Of a stretch of DNA of 64,000 bases, positions 54,060 through 63,947 are shown one piece after another. The notes under the pieces are model-generated. The model made no database searches. It saw only the letters and a program-made list of their open reading frames with translations, and had not been told where the DNA came from. Position 1 is the stretch's first letter, and each line of letters opens with the position of its first letter. The position numbers and the translations under genes were made by a program. This DNA comes from Eutreptiella sp. 'Long Island Sound 2002' (lineage: Eukaryota > Euglenozoa > Euglenophyceae > Eutreptiales > Eutreptiaceae), in contig OZ038381.1 in the NCBI GenBank assembly GCA_964036045.1, positions 123,139,708 through 123,203,707 of the forward strand, read 5' to 3'.

Positions 54060-55493
54060 TCAAACTTTCAGTTCTGAATGCCACTTCTGGAAACAACCAC
54101 TGTAGGAGTGCAAATGCACATCGCAATGAGCACACTTGAACCAAGTGCGCCCCTTGCATACTTTGCAAGTGCCTCGGGTATCTACAAGCACCGGCGTGTG
54201 CACAGCGTGCCCAGGGGAGACAAACTTTTCCAAAATATCCCATTGGAAGTCCCAAAGGGATTTCTTTTTGGGTATCAAACCTTGGAGTCGGCAGACTGTA
54301 AAGGTATTTACAATCGCGTACCTAAACAAGAAAGCCTTCAAGGCACGGGTCCAACTCTTGAATCTGCCTGTCTCACGGTGTTCTAGTGCCATTTGATTGG
54401 CACTGTCAACACCGTTGGCTAGCTGCCTGTATGCAGCCACAACACGTGGGAGCTCATAACCACCTCTGTGGCGCACCCACTCATTGTCGAACACACAGTT
54501 TGACAGAAATAGAACCACACGTGGTGGTTTGCTACCCACTTTTGGGTTTTTGTAGACGTGGAGGCTATACTTGCCTCCTTTGACATACGTTTCTGCTGCA
54601 ATGGAGGGTCGCATACTATCCCCAGCCAGGGAAACCCCTTCCTGATCCCTTTCGCATAGGAACAAGAAGGGTTGCTGACGCTGTGCCATTTGGTTTGCCA
54701 CTAGGTGGCTTCCAAAGTATGAGTCGCACACAATTGCAGTGCCAGTATGGAGTAGGTCAGCCCATCGGTGTACCATCTCCCGGGCAGTCCGAGGTCCAGC
54801 CACCTGGGGGTGATCCCGGAAGACCCTGACCCTTTTGCCTGCATACAAAAAAATATCAGTTATAAAAGGGTGCACTGAGTCACCCAGGACATACAATTTA
54901 ATGCCTGTGCTATGCGGTTTTCTGGGGATGAACTGCCGCATGGGTCCAGCCCTTTTCCCCTTGTGGGGGACAATGGATTCATCCCCTGCGGCAGCCCACC
55001 CCCATACCCACAGGCTGGACCAATGGGCATTAATAGCCTCAAGGAGCTCTGCAGTACCACGATTGGACAGGCGGTGTATTTTATAATACTCCTCCCTGGT
55101 TAATAGGGAGGCCAAGCCTTTGTGTGCACACAAAGCTGTGGGATGCCATACATCATCGACTCGTCTTGGTCGCCACATCCCCAGCATAACCCTGAATAGG
55201 ATGTAGTTGGTGAGCTTAGGTATCAATTCGCTGGCTCCATTTTTTTCCAACGCCTCACTCAGGCAGCGCAGGATTGGGTGGAACATGTCATCCATGGCCT
55301 CGGTAATGGTGGCATACTTCTTTTTAGGATGTCCCCCAAGGGTAGCTGCTGATAGGGCCATGCTTGGGGGGTAGTCCCCTTCGTTCGAACACCATTGCTC
55401 TCCGCAATGGACGCCGGCTGGGTCGGATGGGCATGGTGGCTGTGGGAAAATGGGTGGACAGGAAAACACCCCCCCCCTTGCACACGTGCACAT
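54060..55493 (-). CDS. E7 piggyBac-like transposase, intact
   Basis: 477 residues without interruption, ATG at 55,493 (an inner ATG at codon 45 is also possible). DDE_Tnp_1_7 layout: Asp171 in AAGDESIVPHKGKR with RQFIPRKPHSTGIKLYVLGDS just after, Asp257 in AIVCDSYFGS, Asp363 in QLANGVDSANQMALEHR, and SRF-like SWTRALKAFLFRYAIVN. The C-terminal end is Cys-rich, CKVCKGRTWFKCAHCD with further His/Cys, as in the piggyBac DNA-binding tail. The catalytic triad is complete. It is a cut-and-paste transposase by family; whether it mobilises E7 is unproven. Confidence 0.92.
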   Translation of the reverse strand: MCTCARGGVFSCPPIFPQPPCPSDPAGVHCGEQWCSNEGDYPPSMALSAATLGGHPKKKYATITEAMDDMFHPILRCLSEALEKNGASELIPKLTNYILFRVMLGMWRPRRVDDVWHPTALCAHKGLASLLTREEYYKIHRLSNRGTAELLEAINAHWSSLWVWGWAAAGDESIVPHKGKRAGPMRQFIPRKPHSTGIKLYVLGDSVHPFITDIFLYAGKRVRVFRDHPQVAGPRTAREMVHRWADLLHTGTAIVCDSYFGSHLVANQMAQRQQPFLFLCERDQEGVSLAGDSMRPSIAAETYVKGGKYSLHVYKNPKVGSKPPRVVLFLSNCVFDNEWVRHRGGYELPRVVAAYRQLANGVDSANQMALEHRETGRFKSWTRALKAFLFRYAIVNTFTVCRLQGLIPKKKSLWDFQWDILEKFVSPGHAVHTPVLVDTRGTCKVCKGRTWFKCAHCDVHLHSYSGCFQKWHSELKV

Positions 55494-55549
55494 CGTTCAC
55501 AAATTACCCCTGAACCCTGAGGCAAAGCTAGAAGGAAAGAATGAGGACG

Positions 55550-55995
55550 TCGGGGTAACACCCCTGGTAACTGGGTAACTGGCAACTGGGATACAAGGGT
55601 GGTAACATTCACCACTGACATAATAAGAACATAGAGGCCACAACAGGCCTGATCAAAATAAAAAGACCCCATCCGACGTCGCCGATGCATCAGTCCGTGA
55701 AGTCCATGCCTTCCTCGCAATCACGTCCACGATCGAGAGTCTCCGCCACTCACTTTTGGGCCTGAGAACAACAGAGGATCATTGCTGAACGATGTTACCA
55801 CGCATGTAACCGTTGGGGTGTTACCCGGGTAACGTGTTGCCATACCCCCAGAGGTGAATACCTGTGTGTTACCGCCCATGTAACCCCTGGGGTGTTACCC
55901 GGGTAACGTGTTGCCATCCCCCCGGAGGTGAATACCTGTGTGTTACCGCCCATGTAACCCCTGGGGTGTTACCCCGGTAACGTGTCACCACACTG
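55550..55995. repeat. E7 palindromes upstream of the piggyBac-like gene
   Basis: GTTACCCGGGTAAC and a 73-bp unit (GGTGAATACCTGTGTGTTACC...) repeated about twice at 55,850-55,985. Confidence 0.85.
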
Positions 55996-56047
55996 CCCCA
56001 TTCACAAAACCAAGGGTACAAATAAAGAAACACACCCTTGCACATCA

Positions 56048-59000
56048 TCACATCGGCGTCTCATCGTCGGCCCCTGGCTGCTCCTCACCCGGTGTCTCCG
56101 AAGGCGGAGGTCCTTGCGGCAGTGGCTGGGGTGGTGGATCCTGGGGCCGGTACCTGTACGGGTCGGACCCATACGGGAGGCTCCCGGAGCTCGAAGGCAT
56201 CTCCGGATCCCGACCGGTGTCGCCAGCATCCTCATTCTGCGTGAGCAGCGGTGCCCCCAGGGCCGGTGGTGGCGAGTAGACCCGTGTCAAAAACGGTGAA
56301 AAACGCAACGGGGATGCAAAATGGCGTGTGGATGCAAAACGCGGATGCACGATTGCTACGTTTTCTACGCATTGTGCGCATGTCATGTCAATGGAAGGCA
56401 CTGCGCACACCACCACTTTGCCGTCCACGGTTGCCGATGGGGTGGATCCTTCGTCCTCGGCCTCGGCGTCTTCCTTGGCCTTGAGTTCCTCCTCGGCCTT
56501 GGGTTCCTCCTCGGCCTTGCGTTCCGCATGGGCAGCCTGACGTTGCAATGGGCGTGCTCCCCGCTGCTCAACTCCCTCGCCGTCAGGGGTGAGTAGGCCT
56601 TTGCCAAGGAGACACCTGAAAACATAGAGAGACACACAGTGGCTCTGCAAAGTACGTGTTACCACCTGTGTAACCCTTGGGGCGTTACCCAGAATTTTTG
56701 TTACCCGGGCTTTCGAAAGTGTTACCGCGTGTGTAACCGATGGGGTGTTACCCAGAATTTTTGTTACCCAGGCTTTCTAAAGTGTTACCGCGTGTGTAAC
56801 CGTTGGAGTGTTACCCAGAATTTTTGTTACCCAGGCTTTCGAAAGTGTTACCGCGTGTGTAACCGTTGGGGTGTTACCCAGAATTGTTGTTACCCAGGCT
56901 TTGGAAAGTGTTACCGCGTGTGTAACCGTTGGGAATTTTTGTTACCCAGCAGCAACAGAGCACAAAAAACATACCAAGGCTTGGTGGTCTGGCCTCCACT
57001 TCCATTGCCTGCACCCTCGCCAGAAGCGCGTTCCGCTCTGCCTCCAGCCGCTGCCGCGCCTCCTCCTCACGGGCCCGCCTCCGCACCCTCTTGTGCTTGT
57101 TCCGCTGCTTCCTCCGCATCTTGGCCCCCTCACTCTCCTGGCTGTCACTGCTGCTGGTTGCACTGCCAAACTCATCACCTGGGTGCATATTCCTGACCTT
57201 GTAGTACTTCCGCTTGTACCTCTGCAGCCTCTCCTGCTGTTCCTGGAGGGTCCCAACCAGACATGGACGCCATTGGCCAGGCAGTTCCAGTGGGGGTGGG
57301 CTCTTGTGGGTGGACCTCAGATGCAGCATGACCCCAATGTGGCGCCAGGTTTGAACAATCCTGGCATCCAGGTCTTCCTGGCTGAGTTCCGCCAGGTCCT
57401 GGGTCCTCAGCTGCAGTGACCCGGGGATACTGGGACCACTCTGCAGGCCTGCACGGAGTTTCTCCAGGTGGGACAAACCTGCAGACAGAGAATATCATTA
57501 CAGACAATTACATTTGTATGTAAGTAGGTCAGTTAGTTCAACACCCCAGGATTGCAACACCATACCTGAGTATGCACTTTCAGTTTTGTGGGCTTTCTCG
57601 GGGCCTCCCTTGAGCTGCGCTGCTGTGGGGCCCTCCCCCAGCCTCTCCGGGTGCCTCTTCGGGGCTTCGGCATCATCATCCTCCACGTCCTTGAGGGCAG
57701 AGCACCCGTCGCAGCTGAGCTCCACCAGCAGCAGATTCACTGTGACAAAGAGTGCAAAGCATGTTACCAGGGACATAAAATGGGTGTTACCCGGTGTTAC
57801 CCGGGAGCAAAAACCTGACACACAGTGTTACCACCCATGTAACCGATGACCTGTTACCCGGGAAAAGTGTTACCCGGACACAAAAACCTGACACACAGTG
57901 TTACCACCCATGTAACCCATGACCTGTTACCCGGGAAAACTGTTACCCGGACACAAAAACCTGACACACAGTGTTACCACCCATGTAACCCTTGCCCTGT
58001 TACCCGCGATTCACGTTACCCAGCAGGAAAAGACAACATACATGCTTCAGTTCGCGCTTCATCATCATTGAGCAACCCCTCGGTCCCCATCTCGTCCCGC
58101 CACTTGTGCTTCAGCCGATCCAGGCACGTCGGGGAAGCTCCGGTGTGTGCCCCTCGAGCCCCAATTCGGTTCACCATGACAGGGATGGCGATTCCCAACC
58201 TACATGGGAACACATGCAGTGGGGAACAGTGAGATGGCAGTTAAACATACCAATGTGCTGTTACCACGTGTGTAACCGTTGACCCGTTACCAGGGTAACA
58301 CGAACCACACACCTTCCAGTCAGTGCCCATCCAAAGCTTTCTCTTCTTCTTGCACTTGTGGCTCTGGGGTCTTCGGCCGCGTTGAGGGGGGTCCCATCTT
58401 CAGCCACAATGGCCGCACCTGTCACCCCCAGACACTGCTGGTAGTGGGTTGCAACCTGTTTGAGGCTGGACCCCAACTGTTCCCTGACATGGGACTTCGC
58501 CCGTTCAAGGTGTTGTAGGTAGGTTGTTGAAGTAAGAGTTTTTTCTGCCCTTGTGGGGCGGGCAGAGATGGACTTTGCCCCACCAGAAGCCGGCCCGGTA
58601 AACATAAAACTGGGGTGTGCCGTCTTCCCTTTCGCCTTTTTTGTTTTCCCCTTGGTTTGTGGTACTGGTTCGTCCTCCTCAGGGGTTCCTTCCTCCTGGA
58701 CCACCACCTCCTCGTCAGTCCCTGGTCCCTGGTCATCATCATCATCATCACTGTCCACCTCCTTGTCAACATCCATTTGGGACCTCTGCCGGACTGCCTT
58801 GGCTGCAACTGAAGCTGGGGTGAGTGTTCGGGTCTGTTTTGGGGGCTTCAAGGCTGATTTGGTGGGGGCTTTGCTGGCTGCTGCTGAATGACTGCCACTG
58901 CCTGTTGCCTGCACCTCCTTGCCCTTGCCCTTCTCTTGCCCCCCTTTGTAAAATCCCCAGGTGTTCCCACACTCCTTTGCCTGAAAGGTCACTGGCCCGT

Positions 59001-59363
59001 GGAGGGTCCAGACATTCCCCCTCATCAACGTCGTAGGCCAACGCCGTCTTCATGGTCAGGGCCGAATGGCTGCCCTTGGAAACCCAGCCGCAAACAAAGT
59101 TGGGCTGGCCTTGTTTCTTGGCCTTCAACTGCAAGGAAACTAAGTGCAGTAAAAATGGGGGGTGTTACCACGTGTGTAACCGGTAACAGGTACGTGTTAC
59201 CCAACCCGTTGAAAACAGGTCACACCAAGCAATGGTGCAAAGGGGATACCTGAAGGACCACAGGAGCCCCGGCACGGGCAACATCACCCCAGCGGACACT
59301 GTACAACGTCGATCCGGCAGTCAGCTCCTTGTGAAACTTCTTGGGAACCGGTGGAAGGGGCAT
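56048..59363 (-). CDS. E7 six-exon gene of unknown function
   Basis: Exons: 59,363-59,250, 59,128-58,313, 58,199-58,042, 57,739-57,566, 57,478-56,975 and 56,615-56,048. Donors and acceptors are canonical (CAG|GTATCC, TTGCAG|, AAG|GTGTGT, TGTAG|, CAT|GTATGT, CAG|GTATGG, CTGCAG|, TTTCAG|) and phases 0, 2, 1, 1 agree across the first four junctions; the last does not. Exon 1 begins MPLPPVPKKFHKELTAG. Exon 2 has a G-run frame change (about 59,020) and an acidic/basic region. Exon 5 has a basic helix (MRRKQRNKHKRVRRRARE). The last exon has a Glu/Lys/Ala helix. No family recognised; nuclear DNA-binding accessory is a guess. Confidence 0.7.
56616..56974 (-). repeat. E7 intron with a 62-bp tandem repeat
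   Basis: About five units of AGTGTTACCGCGTGTGTAAC followed by ...TTACCCAGAATTTTTGTTACCCAGGCTTT. Donor at 56,974, acceptor at 56,616. Confidence 0.85.
57740..58041 (-). repeat. E7 intron with GTTACC palindromes
   Basis: Three near-identical 60-bp units CACACAGTGTTACCACCCAT between donor 58,041 (GTATGT) and acceptor 57,740 (GTCACAG). Confidence 0.85.
58200..58312 (-). repeat. E7 intron with GTTACC palindromes
   Basis: Contains GTTACCACGTGTGTAAC and GTTACCAGGGTAAC. Phase 2, 113 bases. Confidence 0.8.
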
Positions 59364-59399
59364 AATGAGGAAAAACAGGGCCCTAATGGGACATGATTG

Positions 59400-59850
59400 G
59401 CATGTGTAGTGTTACCGCATGTGTAACCGCTGACCTGTTACCCAGGAAAAATGTTACCCAGAGTGAGAGATACCTCTGCAGATCTATTGGGCACATGTGT
59501 AGTGTTACCGCAGGTGTAACCGCTGACCTGTTACCCAGGAAAATTGTTACCCAGAGGGAGAGATGCCTCTGCAGCTCTATTGGGCACAATTTTAGGTTTG
59601 CAAGAAATAGGCACGTCAAATCAAGACAAAAAAATTCATTGTGGAGTGCAAGGGTGTTAAGATCAAACTGACAGGGTCGTGAAGGTCGCGTTTTCTTGAG
59701 GGAATTTTATTTTCAATTATTGTTGCACCTCTGCCCATTTGGTTGTTGTTACCGCTGATGTAACCGCTATGGTGTTACCCCGTATACCTGTTACCGCGAA
59801 ACTCAAGGCTTGCAGCAGAACACACGACAGGCAGGTAACACATTTGCGGT
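59400..59850. repeat. E7 palindromes upstream of the six-exon gene
   Basis: Two units of about 100 bases with TGTTACCGCA and GTGTAACCGCTGACCTGTTACC (59,408 and 59,503), then GTTACCGCTGATGTAACCGC. Likely promoter side. Confidence 0.8.
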
Positions 59851-60025
59851 AACAACAAGCACAAAAAGGCAAACTTTGCAATTCTTCCTGTCACATGTGT
59901 TGAATGAGAGGGTGACACTATGTTACCAAGGTCAGGCACCTCCAAAAACCCCCATATAACCCAACTTGAAAAAAATGACCTGTTACCCCAAATTTGACCC
60001 TGTTACCGCCCTAGATAAAGGAATA

Positions 60026-60649
60026 TTTGTGGGTAAGGGTCTTGGCAACTCTCTTACGCAAGGACGCATTCATAGTTGTGAAAAGTGCGTCACGCTCACC
60101 AACACTCAAACTAATGGAAACCATGAGCAAACGCTCACCCACAAACTCATACAAAGCAGCAGGGAGAAGGGTGTGGGGCATTGCATCGGCATTGGGCCAT
60201 GCAAGAACGGAACGACTATCAACAACAGCAATAACACCTAGTGCTTGCGCATTCACATCCGAAAGCAAAAGATCTTGCCATGAACTTGGCAATTCCGGGA
60301 GACCCTTAATGTCTTCCTCACCCAACGCTAAACGAACAACAACAACACCATGAACACCGTGAGCAAGATCTCCTGCCTCACGAGTGTCCGTGAACCAACG
60401 CTCCACCGATTCATCCTCCTCCAACAACCCAACCTCCAAGGCCCGCCTCACAATCTCGGCGGGCCTATTGCCTTCGGCCACCACCTCATCCTCCTCCTCC
60501 ACCTCCTCCTCCAAATCCACGTCTCCCTCCACCACGTCTTGACCCACACTTGTCCTTGGCGCCCTCCTTGCCACGGCCCCGGCGTCGGTGGGAGGCACGG
60601 AGACCTTCCTCGCCACCTTCTTCTTCGCCGGTTTTTTCTTGCCGGGCAT
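60026..60649 (-). pseudogene. E6a dioxygenase, N-terminal third
   Basis: ATG at 60,649 (MPGKKKPAKKKVARK), acidic stretch, VVVVRLALGEEDIKGLPELP and RKRVAKTLTHKY, then the E7 insertion at 60,025. Nearly identical to the E6b copy. In the outer copy this part, 46,648-45,961 and 38,415-37,675 add up to one open gene. Confidence 0.85.
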
Positions 60650-60767
60650 GTCGTGCAAAAAAGCACTAAGAAAAGGAAAACAGACATGAAGCAAAGTAAA
60701 AGTTTTTCTTTGTCACGTCAAAAGGAGCACAAATTAACCGCCAGTACTGCAGACAGCGTACGGGCAC

Positions 60768-60965
60768 CATAGGCAGCACGCACGCGTTGCGATCTGAGTG
60801 CGTACGCGCCAAAATACCAACGCGTACGCGCCAAAATACCAGCGCGCACGCACTCAGAACGCAACGCGTACGCACTCAGATCGCAACGCGTACGCGCTGG
60901 TTCGCTGGTTCATGCGCGTTACAAAATCAGTGCGTACGCTAACGCGTACGCATACATGTGAACAA
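60768..60965. repeat. E6a palindromes, right end
   Basis: ACGCGTACGC units, copy of 45,735-45,930. Confidence 0.85.
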
Positions 60966-60992
60966 AATGGGGCAGATCTTAGCAGTTACAAA

Positions 60993-61650
60993 GTTGGGGT
61001 GGAAGGGGGTTTTTCGAGGTGGCGGACTTGGGTAACATAGTGGATTCCCTTGATTTGTTCACTAATCATGAAGACTTACACATTTCCAACTTTTTGCGCA
61101 ATGTGTTACCCGTGCATGTTACCCCGGTCATGGACATGGTCTTATAATCCTTCGATTTTTGTTTATGTTCAAACCTTTTTGATGGTAATTTGATGTTGTA
61201 ACGCTATTGCACCGTATGTAGATGCAAACTGCATGCATGTGATGTTTTCTCTCTTGATTTGATGAAGTAAGCCTCATTAGGATCCAAACTCAGAGTAATC
61301 CAATCCAGTCATTTTTTTTGCAAAACCCCTTCTTGGGAAGGCATTTCTGGGGAACTCGCCAGCGGTTACACCCGCGGTAACACCTTTCATCGGCAAAATG
61401 CGGTCTGGGGAACACATTCCTGGGGAACGCGCCCGCGGTTACACGCCCGGTAACATATTTTTCACGCAAAATGCCATCTGGGTAACACATTTCTGGGGAA
61501 CGTGCCCGCGGTTACACGCCCGGTAACACTGGGGAACGCCTTGTTCCCCAGACAAAAATAGAAAATCCTCAATATCTCCATGGTCATTTTTCTGGTAAAT
61601 TGTGTTACCCAGACCCCATGAATTCCCAGTACTAACCCGAGATAAAGGAA
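60993..61650. repeat. Right remainder of the E7-family MITE
   Basis: Three CGGTTACAC-CGGTAACA palindromes with GGGGAACG linkers (61,350-61,540) and the right terminal repeat. No coding sequence. Confidence 0.8.
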
Positions 61651-61652
61651 TA

Positions 61653-62969
61653 TACGGACACGACCGCGATCGCCGTGTACATTCTATTACTAATGGTCCA
61701 GTTTGACCAGTACTTAAGTACAGATTGTGCCTGTGATACTGTGTGTCTGTGACTGTGCCTGTGGCGCCAGGCTGAAAGCCCACTTGCCTGAAGTGAACTC
61801 CCAGCGGTCCGCCACTGTCAGCCCCTGTGTGAGCCTACCGACTTGCCTCCGTGTATTTCTTTTATTGACTCTTGCTTGGTTGTTTGGTGTCTGCCTTTTT
61901 AGCCCTAACACGGAACCAAACAAGTTTGGGCAAGGAGAAACCCAATGCAGCAAAGCACGGTGACACGAATAGCTGAAATCATTGAAGTCAATGAGCAAAT
62001 GTGGAAATACTCCTCAAACGGAATAAAATTGGCATACTACAAACAAGGCAATTGATGCAACAACATATAAACTGAGAAACATACACAACCTCTTGCTATG
62101 GAATTTATTAGGCCAAGTTAATCAAATCTAATTCTATTCCCACAATTCCAACACCGGCTGTGTACAGTCCCCCGGTGCGCGCGACCGAAAGAGCGCGCGA
62201 ACGCATGCCGAGCACGCCGATCTGTTCTGCACCAGAATTGATAACGTGAATCATTTCTGTGACCGCAAATGAAGTGGGATTGCAATTGAGATATGGATGA
62301 TATTCCAGTCCCCTCCCAGAACGAATACTAGGGTTTTTTTGATAGCACAATTGTAAAATAGACACGCAGTTATCAATTCACGTGAAATGGTGCAGAACCG
62401 ATCGGGACTGCAACTCAAGGCCCTCCTCGTCGGCCTAGGATTGCAGAATTGACTTGAACTGAAGTAACCAGTTTGCCATGAAGTTATGACTCTCCACAAG
62501 ATGTAGATACCATGCCGGGTTTACCGTGAATTGTGGCGAAGTTTCGTGAATATTTGTACATCCTCACAACATTCGTTTGGGACGAAAGACATCTTGTTAC
62601 GCATTTGCACCTCTGCATCACAGTCTATGGGCACAAGCCACCTTTGTTGTTTTATGCTTGTTTGCATGCCCCACTGACGAGTCCCTACGAGTGTCTTCAC
62701 GAACATAAATTTATTATCATTTTACCCGACGTCCGCTTCGGAGACAATGTCGGCGTCAACCCATCCAGCACCGCCACCAACAACACCACACACACGTTGC
62801 TCCACGTGTGCCGCATCTCTTATTTCAAGATTGGGTTGCAGCAATACACCACGGAGCTCCCTCATACAAAGCACATTGCCTTTTCACGCCCCGTGAACTC
62901 CGCCAATAACGAAACTAATTCGACCTACCATACGTTGGAATACGCGTCCTATTTTTTCAAGAAATTACC
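61653..62969. other. Flanking DNA without a recognised gene
   Basis: No palindrome array, no family motif. GC content drops visibly. Frames in 62,533-63,135 overlap the ORF below but show no recognisable domain. Confidence 0.5.
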
Positions 62970-63947
62970 ATGCCGGCAAAACCCAATTCAAAAGCGAAGA
63001 AATACTGTGCGTTCCATGACTCATGGGACTTCGGACATTGTACCCATGAATGTTACGCTCGTGCGGCATCACAAAACGGCAGGACGGTCCAAGAAAAGAC
63101 GTGCCGTTTGTGCGGCAAACCCGGACATGTCATGAATGACTGCCCCGACTTGGGAATTTGCACCGATCGGGATAACAATGGGAAACCAAAGAAGAGAAGG
63201 ATGTGCTTCAATTGCGGAACGGATGAATGCGGGGCGGATTGCCCGAAAAATTGCCGTTACCACCCGGCGGCAGGGAGAATTAACACAAACACATCCCGCT
63301 TTTTCAAGGCGATCAAAGAAGGACATGATTTTGTTCCGATATACCCACCGCTATCAAGCCTGAAACTCGGTGAAACACCGTTCCCAATTCAAAAAGATGA
63401 TTCTCAATCTACGCCTCGGAAAACACAAGAGCCGACACCCCAACCACATCGGATATCCTACGTGAGTGGTTGCGAATGGACAACGGATCGCCTCTCCAAA
63501 GTCACGACGTTTGTGAAGGACAAGGCCGAAATGGAAGTAAAAGAATCTATGCTCGTTATTCAATGCCAATCGGAAGGTGATGCACAAGAACTCATGGCGG
63601 AATTTCAACAAGTCACATTCCCCGACGGCGAGAAATTGCATGTTACTCGAGAACACGTGACACCACCTCCGCCAACCACGCCCTGACCGTCTTTCACAAC
63701 CACACCGCTTCCAAAGACTACGCCGGACATTTCCACGATCCAAGTTACGGAATTGATTGACAAACGAATGGGCACGGTCATGGAAAAGCACACGCATGCC
63801 ATAAACGAGAATTTCAAGGTGATCAATTCATCGATACAAAAAATTGCGCAACGCCAAGATGCAGCGGAGAAACGAGCCGACTCCCAACAAGACCTATTGG
63901 CCTCTATGTTCGCGGAAATGCAAGCATGGCGCAAACATGACGGCTGA
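62970..63947 (+). pseudogene. Gag/ORF1-like zinc-knuckle protein with one in-frame stop
   Basis: ATG at 62,970 in good context (TTACCATGCC). Residues 12-27 CAFHDSWDFGHCTHEC and 44-57 CRLCGKPGHVMNDC are Cys/His knuckles, the second a CX2CX4HX4C retroelement knuckle; CFNCGTDECGADC follows. Then a Pro/Thr-rich linker. TGA at 63,684-63,686 lies inside that linker and the same frame continues PSFTTTPLPKTTPDIS and a coiled coil (SSIQKIAQRQDAAEKRADSQ) to a stop at about 63,945. Likely ORF1 of a LINE or gag of an LTR element whose polymerase would lie right of the window. Confidence 0.65.

Larger units (their letters stand above)
46651..60023. mobile_element. E7: DNA transposon carrying a piggyBac-like gene, split by E8
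   Basis: Ends TTCCTTTATCTAGGG and CCCTAGATAAAGGAA with TA on both sides; the empty site CCGCATATTTGTGG is in E6b at about 44,990. Own sequence is about 6.4 kb (46,651-46,956 plus 53,905-60,023). It encodes a piggyBac-like transposase and a six-exon gene, both minus strand, with GTTACC...GGTAAC palindromes in every gap and intron. A TA duplication is unusual for piggyBac, which uses TTAA. Confidence 0.85.
32531..60990. mobile_element. E6a: outer copy of the 7.54-kb E6 transposon
   Basis: Ends TGTAACTGCTAAGATCTG and its inverse, AA on both sides. Own sequence: 32,531-38,415, 45,961-46,650 and 60,026-60,990, which sums to about 7,540 bases, equal to inner copy E6b (7,543). Genes on the minus strand: dioxygenase (60,649 down, split by both nested insertions), coiled-coil exon, TET/JBP-like enzyme, transposase. 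The palindrome family is ACGCGTACGCGT. Confidence 0.9.
32469..61650. mobile_element. E7-family MITE (0.7 kb) that hosts the whole nested stack
   Basis: Ends TTCCTTTATCT at 32,469 and AGATAAAGGAA at 61,650 with TA duplications (32,467-32,468 and 61,651-61,652). After removing E6a only 60 bases on the left and 658 on the right remain. Both ends match E7 beyond the inverted repeat: the left matches the E7 right end (GGGTAACGGGTCA) and the right matches the E7 left end (GGGTTAGTACT...TGGTCTGGGTAAC), so the MITE is an internally deleted E7 in opposite orientation. Confidence 0.85.

Noticed and set aside
46651-60023. E7 as an intron of the E6a dioxygenase, with a TACTAAC-like branch site near its left end
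   Set aside because: The terminal repeat reads TAT TCC TTT ATC TAG in frame, so the part that would remain as exon has a stop; no donor exists at the border.
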